This document shows positions 22,901 through 33,800 of a stretch of DNA of 64,000 nt, piece after piece. Within the stretch, counting starts at the first letter, position 1; every line of letters begins with the position of its first letter. The DNA comes from Phaeoceros laevis. Its lineage: Eukaryota > Anthocerotophyta > Anthocerotopsida > Notothyladales. Under the pieces are notes generated by a model, which saw only the letters and a program-made list of their open reading frames with translations, made no database searches and was not told the origin of the DNA. The stretch is from contig JBNGIQ010002765.1 of assembly GCA_049999765.1 (NCBI GenBank), positions 1-64,000 on the forward strand, given 5' to 3'. The translations under genes and the position numbers were made by a program.

Positions 22901-24480
22901 GAAAATTTGAACCAACTGCAGCATCCCCGTTGACTAATATGCCTGTTGCTGTTGGACATCTGTAGTTGCCGGTGGGTGCCATGCTTGCAAACTTTGCCAA
23001 GCCGACCAAAGCCAAGCCATCATTGCTTGGACATTCTGAGGTGGAGACGTACTTCCATGAGTTCGGGCATCTGGTATGGCCTTGAACCCGTTACCTGGGG
23101 ATGTTTATTTTCTGGCTGGTAGGGTGGCTACCCACAATGGGCGTGGATATGCAAGATAGGAGACTCCCACCTTCTTGGCAAGTGGGTTGCCATTTTTTGT
23201 CAATTCATGGCCCATGTACCCATGACATGAAGACCAGATCACAATCTTATCGCCAAGCGTGTTTTAGATGCATCATCTTTGCAGTCGGGCATCCTTTGCA
23301 AGATTCTCTGGTCTTCGCGTCGAGGATGACTTTGTTGAAGCTCCGAGTCAAATGCTGGAGAACTGGTGAAAGGCTGAACACAAGTTGGTCCGTGTTTTTT
23401 GGTTTTGGAAACAACCACTGAGATTTGAAACTACTGATGTAGGTGTGTGGAAAAGGATTCGCTGAAACTCATGAGCGGCTTTTATAAGGCAAGTGCTATC
23501 CTCCGCATGTTTTAGCTTCTTTGCATGTTTATCGTTGGTTGGGGCACATTGCATGGGCTAGGGGACGCAGGGAATGCAGTTTCTCTTGTTTGAAATTCAG
23601 TAAGGAGATCCTGCCGCAGGATGTGAGTCAACCTGTACCAGAAGCAATTTGTGAAGCTTTGATGAGCAAGAAGCTCGCCCATGCCGGGCTGCTAACCAAA
23701 AGGCAATTACTTTTTGGTGTGTCCCATACTTATTAGTACATCACATGACATCATTCCACGTTCCCTTTAATTGTCCAGGCTGATCCCATTGTGCATGTGA
23801 GCCAACTGCTGCTTTGTTGGTTTTACTTGGCAGGTCTTCTAGATCAAGCTATTCACACTCGTGAGAAAGCTGATACTGGAACTATTCTCAAAGAACTGCA
23901 CCCAAAGGTACAATGCGACGACCATTGCTGGTGGAATCTATCTCTTGCCGTGCCCTTACAACTTCTCTTGTGCCTGCAGGTGATGGAGGGCATCCCTCTT
24001 GAGGAAGGTACCAACTTCACTGCATCATTCAGTCATTTGGTTGGCGGTTATGATGCTGCCTATTATGGGTACTTGTGGAGTGAGGTCAGTTCACCATACA
24101 CATCTGGCAGTAGGTCCTCATAGACGTGGTATGAGTGTGGCTAAAGATAAATAAATAAGATAAATACACATGGCCCTACAGGTCTTCTCTGCCGACATGT
24201 TTGACGCCAAGTTCAAGGGCCAGGTTCTCAGCAAGGCCGCCGGACAGGAGTACAGGGAGAGGGTAGGATGATTTTACTTCCGTTGGAATTGTGTTGCTGC
24301 TGGATACAACCAATAATCTGCTTGCATCCTTTGGATAATGCGTCTCAATGATAGTGACCACAAACTTGTTCACAGGTTCTAGAACCTGGGGCACGCATTG
24401 ATGCTGCGCACATTTTGAGGAATTTCCTGGGGAGGGAGCCTACGGAGGAAGCGTTCATGAAGAGCAAAGGCATCATGTAG
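19935..24480 (+). CDS. TOP2: thimet oligopeptidase-type M3 metallopeptidase with N-terminal anchor (plant TOP2-like), 20 exons
   Basis: Exons: 19935-20046, 20564-20691, 20841-21004, 21106-21196, 21335-21514, 21596-21676, 21786-21866, 21963-22055, 22140-22220, 22319-22481, 22580-22700, 22796-22868, 22966-23073, 23268-23365, 23443-23488, 23605-23716, 23834-23907, 23980-24084, 24182-24262, 24376-24480. All phases join to 698 residues, close to the Arabidopsis protein (about 710). Residues 12-35 form a hydrophobic anchor. The zinc motif HEFGH ends exon 13 (nt 23056-23070); the third ligand region and the substrate loop lie in exons 14-18 ([34 protein letters not shown]). M3 peptidases cut short peptides with a deep channel. 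Plant homologues degrade signalling or targeting peptides. Intron 15 has a GC donor (AAG|GCAAGT), and intron 15's acceptor AAG is less certain. Confidence 0.92.
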
Positions 24481-26082
24481 ATTGGTAGGCGGTGTACAGA
24501 GTGGCAATTCCAGTAGAAAGACGTCGAACATTATCTCTGAGCAGTAGACAGGCGGATGAAGTGACGATGAAATGGGCATAGCAACACATACGGAGAAACT
24601 CTGTTGTGAACGCGTCCACAATTCATGAGAAGTAAGATAGAGGGTTGAAGTCCTAATGAAATAGATAGAGCAATACAGGGAGAGACACTGTGAAGCGTCA
24701 TTGAGACAGGCTGCCATTTCTCCAGCGCCACTCCCAGCGCCACTCCCAGCGCCACTCCCAGCGCCACTCCCAGCGCCACTCCCAGCGCCACTCCCAGTGC
24801 GCCACTCCCAGCGCCACTCCCAGCAGAATGAATGCCACTCCCATGTGCCCAATGGCGTGCAATGGCGTACCAATGGCAACGTGCAAGCGGCTTCTCCCGG
24901 GCACTTCGCCAGAGAGAAACGGCAGATCCGACCTCTGGGCTCTCAAACACATCCGGTGTACTGGCCCTTTCGGCTAGTGCAGCTACTTATTAGGCTTCCG
25001 GCAAATCCAACGGCACAATGCTACGGGTTGAAAACCTTTCTTGTCCCACTGCTGGTGCTCTATAGCAGGGCAGGCAGCTGCATTCCAGGTTGGTGAAAAA
25101 GGAGTACTCGAAGTTGACATGGTGCTGGGCCAATTGCCTCCTAAATATGTATGCAAAACGTGGCCAGCCAGCTTATCATCAGAGTGTTGGAACTCAAGAG
25201 GAGGAGGAGCCAGACTACATTCATACATTTCCAGTGGTATTCTGAAAATGGACAGTTCTGCGGAAAAAGAATCGCGGCGCATATGATTCCCAGCGGCGGC
25301 CGGCCATGGCCAGGCCAGCAGCAACAGCAGCCTTCCTGTGCATCGCGCTGCCATGCTTGGCTGGCCACGGCCAGCAGCAGCAGCGGTCTATGTGGCCACA
25401 TAACCGCCAACACACCCTGCCCGCCGCTGGCTCCGCTAACAAGTCGCGTGCAATTTTGCTGAAGTGTGGAATTGACGGAATATTGTAGGCCAACATCCCA
25501 GGAGGGCACAGCGTGGGTGCAGATTGTAGGAAGACAGCTAATTATTATGACGCGGATGATAGCACGAAAGAATGATGGCCACCGAGATACAGTCTGGTGG
25601 TATCCACGACCAGGCATGGCAATTTGGCCCCTTGCATGAGCCAAGGGTGCACGTTGATCACAGGAGACAACAACTTGGATGTCCAGTCAGTGGGGTTCCT
25701 CTACAATCCAGTTGATCAGGCAAGGCATCGCCTTGAATGCTGTGTCACTCACGTGACTGTTAAACATGGTAGAATTTGTGGTCTTTAGCCCAAGTCTCAC
25801 CATGAATTCATATGTGACCATTGCTTGGGCCTTTGGATGTTACAGTGGGAACAAAATACGAACTCTGCGTTCAACTTACTTCTGCCCTCACCACCTGCAT
25901 CAACATCAACATCCTCTTCATAACTCTGACACTTCACATGAAAAAACCCCTCTAGGGTTCAGCGAGGCCTCCGGGAGCTTGTATACAGCCTTTCTGAAGG
26001 CCGGAACTCCTTCGCTAGAGTACGAGGAGCCTTGGATATCCTGCAGCTTTGTACTATCCCACTGGGCCAAGCATCCCAGACC
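24481..26082. other. intergenic with minisatellite; no gene recognised
   Basis: It holds the 12-bp minisatellite (listed separately) and, near 25270-25400, a GC-rich stretch with repeated GGCCATGGCC / CAGCAGCAGC elements in both orientations. The weak open frames are low-complexity or short. No conserved protein was seen. Confidence 0.4.
24722..24823. repeat. 12-bp minisatellite, unit CAGCGCCACTCC
   Basis: About eight near-perfect head-to-tail copies of a 12-bp unit, with one variant copy (...CAGTGCGCCACTCC) near 24796. It lies 240 bp downstream of the oligopeptidase stop. On the minus strand it reads as artificial Gly-Ser-Gly-Ala or Trp-Arg-Trp-Glu repeats, which explains long spurious open frames there. 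Confidence 0.9.
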
Positions 26083-26589
26083 ATGGCATGTCAGGCATTT
26101 TACATTTCTGCACAAATTTCAGCAGGAAGTGGAAACGGGCCTGCGAGCTTCAATGTCCGAGTTCAACCTATGCGAGCGATCAGGAGGGCACGTGCACAAC
26201 CTGGATGGGGACCAACTTCCCGTGCACCGAAATACTCCGTCAAGGCCTCTGCTGAGGAGCCACCTTCGTCGGGGGCTCTCCTATCGGTGAGTACTTTCTC
26301 CACTCGCCAAGACTTCAATGGTTATTTGAACTGTCTTGCGCCAAGCTGAAGGGCCAAGCTGAAGGGCTACTGCTTGCTGCTTGTTCTGCAGGAAGATGTG
26401 AAGTATCTCTGCAAATTTGGCATATGTTCAGTTGCGGGAGCTGCGGCCATCAAATACGGAAGCGTGCTGTTCCCCGATGCCACCGTTCCAGATTTCAGCG
26501 TAGCACTTTTGCTTGTCGGTAGTCCGGTAATCGCTAGTGTGTTTCTACTAGCGGTGGCAGGAGCCAGGCAGGACGCTGCGAGTAACTGA
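26083..26589 (+). CDS. small plastid membrane protein of unknown function, 2 exons
   Basis: Exon 1 is 26083-26286, with an Arg/Ser/Ala-rich transit peptide ending around RAPKYSVKASA. Exon 2 is 26392-26589, and together they encode 133 residues. The mature part opens with EDVKYLCKFGICSVAGAAAIKYGS, continues with LFPDATVPDFSVALLLVGSP and ends in a second hydrophobic segment (VIASVFLLAVAGA). Two membrane spans are therefore likely. This pattern matches a conserved but uncharacterised plant chloroplast family that I can recognise only as such; no function should be assigned. The splice sites (TCG|gtgagt, ctgcag|GAA) and the phase-0 join are good. The first in-frame ATG was used. Confidence 0.7.
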
Positions 26590-26897
26590 TGACATGCCTT
26601 GCTCATTTGCACGTAGTTGTGGTCTCTCAAGAATCAAGTGTGAAAGGGGATCTGCCCATTTTTGAGTCACCTCGTCACCATGCCACTTGGCGTGGCGCAT
26701 GCAGTCTGTCACGGAGTGCAAAGTGTTTACTGGGAATTCCTGTGCTGGCTGCAGACGACCGGCGAGTTCCTGAAGGCACTTGTCGATTCTTACAGGTTGA
26801 GCTCGGAAGGTCTTGAGGTCACAGGGCAAATAAGCAGCGTCCCCTAACAATTGCGCAGTTCTCATAATATCAGACTCTGTTGCACAAGCCTGAACTA
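26590..26897. other. intergenic, no gene seen
   Basis: Short spacer between two same-strand small genes. It presumably carries the terminator of the first and the promoter of the second; no distinct motif was recognised. Confidence 0.4.
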
Positions 26898-27239
26898 ATG
26901 GCTCAGTCGACCGTTGTCATCGAGTCTCTGAGCAGATGCAGGAGGACATTGGCCACTCTGTGTCAAGGGGAGGTGCAGAGCATTGTGAGGCGTAGTTTCG
27001 GGACGGGAGCAGCAGCAACCGATGATTCGTCTGGCAAGGATGAGTCTGGATCGAGGAATGCCACTGACAACCTTGGTGAGGGATCGAAAGATAGGGCTTA
27101 CGGAGCAGTGCAAGGCGATGCGCATGAGGTTGCGGAGAAAAGTATGAACGCATGGAAGAAGGAGGATGACGAGGAGGAGTCTCTTCAAGGCACTGGATTC
27201 GACATATCCAAGAGGAGCAGGCCTGCAGGAGATGAATGA
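26898..27239 (+). CDS. small hydrophilic protein with presequence, possibly LEA-like, probably mitochondrial
   Basis: A single exon of 113 residues. The first ~37 residues are Arg/Ser-rich and lack acidic residues after Glu9 (SRCRRTLATLCQ, VRRSFGTG), typical of a mitochondrial presequence with cleavage near SFGT. The mature part is very polar (Gly, Asp, Lys, Ser, Glu) and likely disordered, with KSMNAWKKEDDEEES and a C-terminal FDISKRSRPAGDE. Composition recalls small mitochondrial LEA/stress proteins, but no diagnostic repeat is present, so the family is a suggestion only. The first ATG in frame is 26898. Confidence 0.5.
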   Translation: MAQSTVVIESLSRCRRTLATLCQGEVQSIVRRSFGTGAAATDDSSGKDESGSRNATDNLGEGSKDRAYGAVQGDAHEVAEKSMNAWKKEDDEEESLQGTGFDISKRSRPAGDE

Positions 27240-28097
27240 GCTTCTTCCTCACTAGGCACCTCTTCAATCCTTCACTTTTTTCCGTTGTGGCTGGTCACAT
27301 GCCATTGGATTTTACACCTTCGCCGTTGCCCTCCCCTTCCGGTCTTTGAAGCAGGGTTTAACTAGAGTGATGCTGCGTGATCTATCTGTTCAATTGCTTT
27401 GCAATACCTGGCAGGCTGGCGGCATAGATCTCTGGTACACACTGTGCCCTCGGGGATGACAGTAATCTCCTGGAACATTGTAGCCAAGTGCTTCTTTCTG
27501 AGACCTGCGTTTTGAGTCTATCTAATTTTAAGCACGTTACCGATTTGACTTGACCTGCAAGCTTGCAAGTGACCACCTGGTTGATCGAGGATTTTGTTCC
27601 ACAGTGGAGTCGTGAGTCGGTCAAACATTGTGAAACTGGCTCAACCTCACAATCCGACAATCCGACACACCACAGACCAGACGTTCCTAGGATGTGATTA
27701 GTGTGATTCCCCCGAAAATGTAGTCTGTGCAATGCGCCTCGACTCAACCTGGTTACTGCAGACTGATACAAAGGAGTTGCTAGGACCAGCTAGGTGCACC
27801 AGCTCAATTGAGCATGCCTATCCTCAATGATGAAATGCCTAGTAAAGCAGACACTGGCCTACTTCCATTCGACAATCCACGCTAGGTAGAAGCCCTTGCT
27901 GCTGAACATTCTCCGTGTCATCGCCCTTGCCTTCACCAAACATACACATGCGTTTTCATTGTCCGGTTCTCCTAATCAAGCCACACTGCCCCACTCGAGG
28001 TCGGAATGCGCTTCCTTGCCATCTTTTTGTTTCCAAAAGCCGAAATGTGGAACTAGCGGTAGCAACAGCAAGAAAACTGACATTCCAGTACAGTCCA
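27240..28097. other. intergenic, no gene recognised
   Basis: Convergent space between the small plus-strand gene and the H3-tail-like minus-strand gene. A minus frame at 27382-27771 has no recognisable features. Nothing else was seen. Confidence 0.4.
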
Positions 28098-29012
28098 CTA
28101 GGTGTCCCGCCTTTGTTTCTTAGCTGCGACGGTCTCCACCTCTCCAACGTTGAGCGGCTCCCTGGGAGGAATTTCAACAGCTACCACAGGTTTCCTCTTT
28201 CTCTGTTTGTCACGCTTCAACCGGAGCAGCGCTTTCACCAGTCGTGCCGAGTGCTGGAAACTCTTGGAAACCATGTCCTCGGCCACATTCATCACGGCAC
28301 TAGTGACCGGCTTTCCCTGCATTCCCTCGATCTCGTCCACAAAGCTTGTGCCGGCATCCAGGAACCGCTGCAGCTTCAAGCCTAAACTGCAGACCGCCTC
28401 CTTTTCCTGAAACTTCAAGTCGCTGAACTTGTGCTCTTTACATTCAATTGGCGCTGGGGCCCGCTTCATAGCAGCTTTCACTCCCTCATGCACCCTGACC
28501 TCCTTGTCGGGGGACTCCTCCTTCCCCTCTTTGTCCTCGGAGTCCTCCTCTGAGCAGTCCCAGGAGTGCACAGACTTCTCCTCCAGAGTCCAGCACTCCT
28601 GCTGAGAATCCTCACTGACAGACTCGGAGTCCTCCTCCTCCTCTTCTTCCTCCACTTCGTCCTCCTCCGCTTCCGTGTCCTGCTGTTGCTCGTGTGACTC
28701 CTTGTCCTCGTTCTGGGAGCTCGTCATGATCATGGCTCTCGGCCCCGGGGCCGACTTGCGTACCACTTTGGTTCCGTCCTCCGGCTCCTCCTCTTCCTCT
28801 TGCGTCTCCTGCTCTTCCGACTGGGAACTCGTCATGACTCTTGGCCCAGGGGCCGACTTGCGTGCCGCTTTGGTCGCCAGGGTGCGCACTCCAGTGGCGT
28901 ACTTCCGGACTGCTTTGGTTGCCACCTGCTTGCGCGCCACAAGGGGCCGCGGCTTCGCTCGGCCAGACCATGCAGGTCTGCTGGAGCCACCGGCCATCGA
29001 TTCCCTGTCCAT
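28098..29012 (-). CDS. unrecognised nuclear-type protein with three histone-H3-tail-like repeats
   Basis: A single exon of 304 residues. Residues 27-37 read RKQVATKAVRK, residues 44-55 read TLATKAARKSAP, and a third copy near residues 80-90 reads TKVVRKSAPGPR. Histone H3 residues 17-30 are RKQLATKAARKSAP, so copy 1 matches 9 of 11 positions and copy 2 matches LATKAARKSAP exactly, including the K18/K23/K27 equivalents. Copies 2 and 3 continue with a shared GPR-(AV)M-MTSSQ tail, showing a tandem duplication. After that come a long Glu/Asp/Ser tract (about 95-165), a predicted helical, moderately hydrophobic region (QEKEAVCSLGLKLQRFLD..., about 205-270) and basic C-terminal clusters (KRDKQRKRK, KKQRRD) that look like nuclear localisation signals. 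I do not recognise the C-terminal half. Start ATG 29012; the internal Met6 is an alternative. Confidence 0.7.
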   Translation of the reverse strand: MDRESMAGGSSRPAWSGRAKPRPLVARKQVATKAVRKYATGVRTLATKAARKSAPGPRVMTSSQSEEQETQEEEEEPEDGTKVVRKSAPGPRAMIMTSSQNEDKESHEQQQDTEAEEDEVEEEEEEEDSESVSEDSQQECWTLEEKSVHSWDCSEEDSEDKEGKEESPDKEVRVHEGVKAAMKRAPAPIECKEHKFSDLKFQEKEAVCSLGLKLQRFLDAGTSFVDEIEGMQGKPVTSAVMNVAEDMVSKSFQHSARLVKALLRLKRDKQRKRKPVVAVEIPPREPLNVGEVETVAAKKQRRDT

Positions 29013-29473
29013 CGCGATCCCCGCCTCTCAGCTTCCTTCAATTGCGCAAACAGAAATCAGTCGGCTGAGTTCGCTTGGTGTCGCGGGGCAGTAACACGAC
29101 AGCGGGAACGAGAGAGGCTTGGAGCCTGTGGGAGGTGTCCTGTCCCTGTCGTGGGACTTTCACGCTCCAGAGCAGCCGCCGGTATATGGGGTAACAGGTC
29201 GTATCCGGGATGCGACAGTCCGGTGACGGCCGGAGGGGAACGTGAAGATGACCCTTCCTCAGCAGCAGCTTTATCATAGCTCCCTAATCCGGTCATCATA
29301 AGCTCGTTGCTCGGTGGTGGAGGCCTCCATGGGGTATAGTTGCAACCATAGACAGCACGTGGGCACGCCGCCACAACTGATATTTCATATATTGTTGCAG
29401 GAAGCAATAGAACTTCTTCGTCTTCCTCAATGGAGGCCAAAGATTTGACGCTGTGTAATTTTTCACCTACATA
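29013..29473. other. intergenic; promoter of the H3-tail-like gene and 3' flank of PPD2
   Basis: Space between a minus-strand start (29012) and a minus-strand stop (29474). No extra gene is visible; overlapping frames on both strands lack conserved motifs. Confidence 0.4.
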
Positions 29474-31325
29474 CTACCAAAAGCGCCAGGGATCCTTGTA
29501 AGGTGGAACATATTCGTCCGTCGGTGGAGTCAGGTGGAACGACGATATAGTCTGCTTTAAGGAAGGCTCCACCTGACAGAAGCGACGACACTGTTTTTAG
29601 GGCAACCACAATTTGCGGGCTTCAGCAGAAAGGACCGCACCTGGACGGATACGAACAACCTCCCTACAGACAAAGCTGTGAAGGTGATGACTTACAACAT
29701 TCCATGCTGTATCAAGGGCGGATGCATTGATAGAGTACAGAAAACCTGACGACAGCAGCAACATGGGAGGCTCAGAGAACAATGACTCCCAGAATCCTCT
29801 GAATGACGGGTGTTAGGAAAATGTGCAACCCACCTTCTCTCTCAGCAGTTGCAGCTAAAGAATGTCGGAATACGTCAGCGAATGCCTGCCAAGAGCCAGG
29901 AATCCGGATCAGTATCTGGAGCACTTCAGTTGGAAGTCCTGCAAACAGTGCAGATAGATATCCTGCTGGGTCTAGCAAACAGGACTTACGCCAGTAGTGG
30001 GGGACTTCTGGGTCAAATATTCGTAGTACCAGTAATTCACACCGTCAATCTGCAAGCTCAATCTGCTCAGTAGGTACTCCAGAAGTTCTATCAAAGCATG
30101 ATACAGTTACAGAATCTGAGTTGAAAACTAGGTCCTCACCACTTCGGTGTGGGAATCCAAAATTGCAATCTCGGCCACTCGTTGACCAGATGTCATCCTC
30201 TGCGCCCAAGTTCAAAGTATTAGGCAATGACAGCAGAATGTCCCTCCCGAATAGAGTGCAGAGACGAGGTACTCATGTGTATGGATAGGATACACTGAGA
30301 CGAGTCTTACCGCAGTAGACTTGTCGGACAGGACTGAGCGTGCCACACTCTTAGCATCCCAAGTGCTTTTGTCATTTGACTTCAGAAACGTCGAGTTTGG
30401 GGGCCCGATCTGTCAAGTGGCCCATGGCTTTTAAGCAGAAAGAAAAAAAATGTTTTGGCACCTAGAACCACGACACTGCAAGTAGCCACAGAAGCTGATG
30501 CACCATACCGCAACAGAAATCACGACATTGTTTTTGTAATCCAACCGCTCTGAAACAATCCTCTGTCGTGCATCGGCTGTCACGGCTCAAGAAAAGGTTA
30601 TTAGAAAAAACACTGCAGGGCATAAAGTCCTTACAGGTTGAACCTCACAACAGGTGGATTGTGGCTCCCAGCAGCTCTATACTTACGGGTCAAGGGTGCA
30701 GCTGAGGAGTAGCGTTCTGGCTTTCTTGATTCAACCCTGCATAACCACGCAGCACCAGCCACATTGAATCTCCAGTTGAAGGGAAGGGACCACGTAAACC
30801 CAGTAACAGAAACGCAGGGTTTGGCTTCAGCCACCAGAAGCCGTGCTCACCATTTCAGGTTCAATGATTTCTGCGGTAATCTCAGAGGATAAGCATAGGC
30901 GCATGCATTTATCTCGTCAACCTGCCAAGCAAGTGATGATTCCAAAGTTACAGGTCCTGAAAGGAACACACAGTTCTAAGATGAGTAGGATTCCAGCATC
31001 GTCATGCGGAAGATGAACCGAAGGGGTCAGAGAAATGATAGCCTGTCTGGCATTGTCCTTAGAAAATGACCTTACCGGAGGCAGAATCAGCCGATGCCGA
31101 CTCTGGTACAGTCTGCAGGGCGAGAAGAGCCAGAATGCCTCCAGAGATAAATTCCCTTCGTTGAAGTCCCTGGAATATTTCGGTAACCCTCTCTCCACTT
31201 CTTTCCAGTGTTGTAAGGCATTCCTGACAAACAGATGAAACCTTGGAATGCTGCGTTCCCGGTCCACAGGAACCCGCTCCGCATCTCACGGCGGGAATTC
31301 TTGAACCCGAGACAGAGCTGCACAT
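29474..31325 (-). CDS. PPD2: PsbP-domain thylakoid lumen protein (PPD2-like), 10 exons
   Basis: Exons in gene order: 31325-31076, 30956-30851, 30736-30687, 30576-30509, 30409-30311, 30199-30140, 30049-29990, 29885-29834, 29745-29696, 29551-29474. Every junction has canonical GT-AG ends and matching phase, giving 290 residues. Exon 1 ends in a bipartite plastid signal with a twin-arginine lumen motif (QRREFISGGILALLAL) and a cleavage site near ESASA, so Tat import to the lumen is predicted. The PsbP fold follows: EINACAYAYPLRLP, VESRKPERYSSAAPL, NNVVISVAIGPPN, QRVAEIAILDSH, IDGVNYWYYEYL, RHSLAATAEREG, FLYSINASALDTAW, and the very conserved C-terminus DEYVPPYKDPWRFW. PPD proteins assist photosystem assembly or lumen functions; the exact role is unknown. 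The start is the weak point, because an upstream transit-like frame begins at 31499. Confidence 0.9.
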
Positions 31326-32312
31326 TGAGAAAAACTACGCCCATTTTAGAGTCAGATGTCCTTGTTCGACTCTCGCTGCAACCCCAAGCACGAAAACGTT
31401 GTTGCAGTAAGGAGCTGACCAGGGGGTTGAGACGGCTCTGGCGTTCAAGCTCGTAGCGCAAAAAGACGAGCAGGGGCTACGCAGAACGTGCGGTGCCATA
31501 GCTGGTACCAGGCTAAACCCTGCAAAAGCCCTTTGGATTGCCAGGAGTTGGTGTATCTGGTTCCGGGCAGTTAATGCAGCGGTCTTCCAAAGTGCGGGGC
31601 CCACCCCCTACCAACCATAGTCCCCCGATGGGGGTGAAGCATGCCCATCCCATCCCATACCACGGGGGCCGTATGCTCATGGGCCTGTTTGAATCGATTT
31701 TTCCAAAACTATGAAGAACTTCGACCTCTTATGAAATAGCTAGTAAAGAAACAGGCGACAAACTTTCCAAGTTTCCAATACAGTCTAGCGGCTCTAGCCA
31801 CAGTCTTAGCTTAGAGGCATGAGAGAAAATCTCCAAATATAGCGATTGTCCAAGAAGAAAGTTCAAGAAACAGGTCACTTGGAAATAATCTAACACATCG
31901 TACTATCATGATAAGGAAAAAATGTTTCTAAGAGACTTGTTAGATATGGAGAACCAAGGGATTAGCCAATATCACTTATTAGTTGCCCAGCACTAGTAGT
32001 ATGTAATAGTTCACTATTTGCAGCGATGCATGTCCCCTGGGGACATGCATCGGGATATGCATGCGGACAGGTGGAGACATATCCAGTTGTGGAGACTCAC
32101 ACTTGTTTCCTGCTTCTTCTGTTCAAGCAGCTGCAAACACTTTTTCTGCTCGTTCCTGCTGGAGTTCTGCACAGAATCCCCAGTTTCCCTGATCCGACAT
32201 ACTAGAAAGTGACGGTCCTTGCCCCGATTCATAAGCAACAATGTATGAATTCTCGCCTATGATGGATTCCTTTGTGGACGGACATAGTGCGTTCAGTAAC
32301 CTCTCCTAGTTT
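31326..32312. other. intergenic; possible upstream PPD2 exon and a perfect palindrome
   Basis: A minus frame from 31499 to 31335 starts MAPHVLRSPCSSFC and looks like a plastid transit peptide, so it may be an alternative first exon of the PPD2-like gene. 31640-32020 is AT-rich with nothing recognised. The palindrome at 32024-32052 is listed separately. Confidence 0.35.
32024..32052. repeat. perfect 14-bp inverted repeat with 1-nt centre
   Basis: CGATGCATGTCCCC is followed by T and then its exact reverse complement. Near-copies of ATGCATG recur just downstream (atatgcatgcgg). It could be a hairpin or a dimer-binding site. There is no gene start close by, so no role is assigned. Confidence 0.85.
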
Positions 32313-32455
32313 GACGTCGTGGCATGGACTATCATTGCTGGAGCATGTGTTAAGCAGGTTCAACCACAGAAGGTTTTGCACATGCCTGAGCAGATGCAGA
32401 AGGAGAGCGTTGTCCAGTCCATCGTAGCATCGTGCGCACTAGCACCTTGGCATTC
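32313..32455 (+). pseudogene. PPR-repeat relic
   Basis: The translation DVVAWTIIAGACVKQVQPQK followed by VLHMPEQMQKESVV matches the core of a plant PLS-class PPR repeat (compare NVVTWTAMIAGY... in the two intact genes of this window). No further repeats, start or DYW region remain on either side. It is probably the debris of a lost editing-factor gene. Confidence 0.5.
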
Positions 32456-33450
32456 TTGCATAGAAGGAAAAAGGCTGATGCTGTGGGTGAATAGCACCGA
32501 AAGCGAAGTTTCTCGGGCATGGGATGGCTATGCATGCTTGGGCTTGGAGGGAGGCTATGATTCCATGAGATTTGGCCCACCCGTCAGGAAGGTGTGGGAG
32601 CGCTGTGGATGGGCAGAGAGCAGTGGTGATGACCTGCGCCAAGAATGCATCTAACTCAAAGGCAGCGCCTAGCATCCGAATATCCTCCACGGAGCTTGTT
32701 GAGGTTGAAGATGGATCCTCCAGCTTGTTGCAAGCACTATTTTTGACTGGTTTGGGAAGAGACCCTCCCAACCCAGCTCTGTCTGCCCAACTTCCCAAGG
32801 TCAAAGCTGGGAGACTGGTTCGTCCTACGTCTTGGGGACCAACAATATCCAAGGACACTACCAGATTAGAGCAGTAATGAGGAAGTGAGAGATGCTGTTA
32901 TTATTACCACTCCCTTGGCTCCAGGAGGGTATACGAAGGACCAGGGAATGCACTGAGACTTCGCGCAAATAGAGTAGACAAGTTACCGACAAGCCCAAGG
33001 CATTCAAAAGAGCTACGAAGGGGGGGAACCGGGAACCCAATCGCGAACCGGTGCCCGGTACATGGCTCAGTGCTACAGTGCCCTGTTCATACGAAGTGTC
33101 TTGCAACATGGAGGGAGCAGACCATTTCTTCGGCTGTAGCCTCCATCGGATCTTGCAGGGCCATTGAACTCCACTTTGTAGGGTTTTGCACCGCTACCAC
33201 TGTTCAACTGAGCCTGCGAGTAGGTTTCTGCACCTGCAAACTGCGAGGCTCCGTCGGACGGATCCTGGGGTTTTGCACCTGGTTTTGCACTGGCTAGAAT
33301 TTTCTGTGGTGACTGCGGCTTTTCGATAGCAGCAAAACTGGAAGGGTTTTGAGGTGGAGGTGGTGTTCCTGGGCTCCTGGCGGTTGCTGCATCAATCTGC
33401 GAGGGTTGGGTCTCTGATTCAATACCCAGCAGCGTCAGAGTCATAGACAT
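32439..33450 (-). CDS. unrecognised minus-strand gene, at least two exons (approximate)
   Basis: Exon 1 (33450-33093) opens MSMTLTLLGIESETQ and is Pro/Ser/Gln-rich (ARSPGTPPPPQNPSS). A donor C|gtatga joins in phase to an acceptor ctggtag|TG at 32857. Exon 2 (32857-32634) reads SLDIVGPQDVGRTSLPALTL, then VEDIRMLGAAFELDAFLAQ, ending at CAG|gtcatc; without that splice the frame runs to 32439. I do not recognise the protein; it looks largely disordered. The open frames and phase-compatible splice sites are the only support. It could be a 5' fragment of a longer gene whose other exons I cannot find. It faces MTB across 350 bp. Confidence 0.33.
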
Positions 33451-33800
33451 GGCCGGGGGGGCGCTCAGTAGGGGTAAGCAATCGAGCGGGACCTCCGCTT
33501 GGTCTCTCTGTAGTGCTAGGTTTTATGAGGTGGGAGTATGCTGAAGTGCCAGTGAAATGCAGGGCAGGCTGGATCAGTAGTGGAGTGAAAAAAGCATGCT
33601 CAGTTCCTGGCGACTAGTGCAGGGCTTGAGGAGAGAGGATTGCCGTTTATTGGTCTGTTTTCTGCCACTTTGCTATAATTAGTGGCACGAATGGAGGATG
33701 TGCAGCGGATGCACAAGGATGCCCGTTGCAACTTCGACTCTCAGGTTCATACCTTGCGCACTTCACGCTTTACTGTTGGAGCCACTTGAGAGGAGCATCT
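33451..33800. promoter_or_regulatory. upstream region and 5' UTR of MTB/METTL14
   Basis: 350 bp between the start of the putative minus-strand gene and the MTB start ATG at 33801. ATG triplets around 33690 and 33719 could be small upstream start codons. No clear TATA box. Confidence 0.4.
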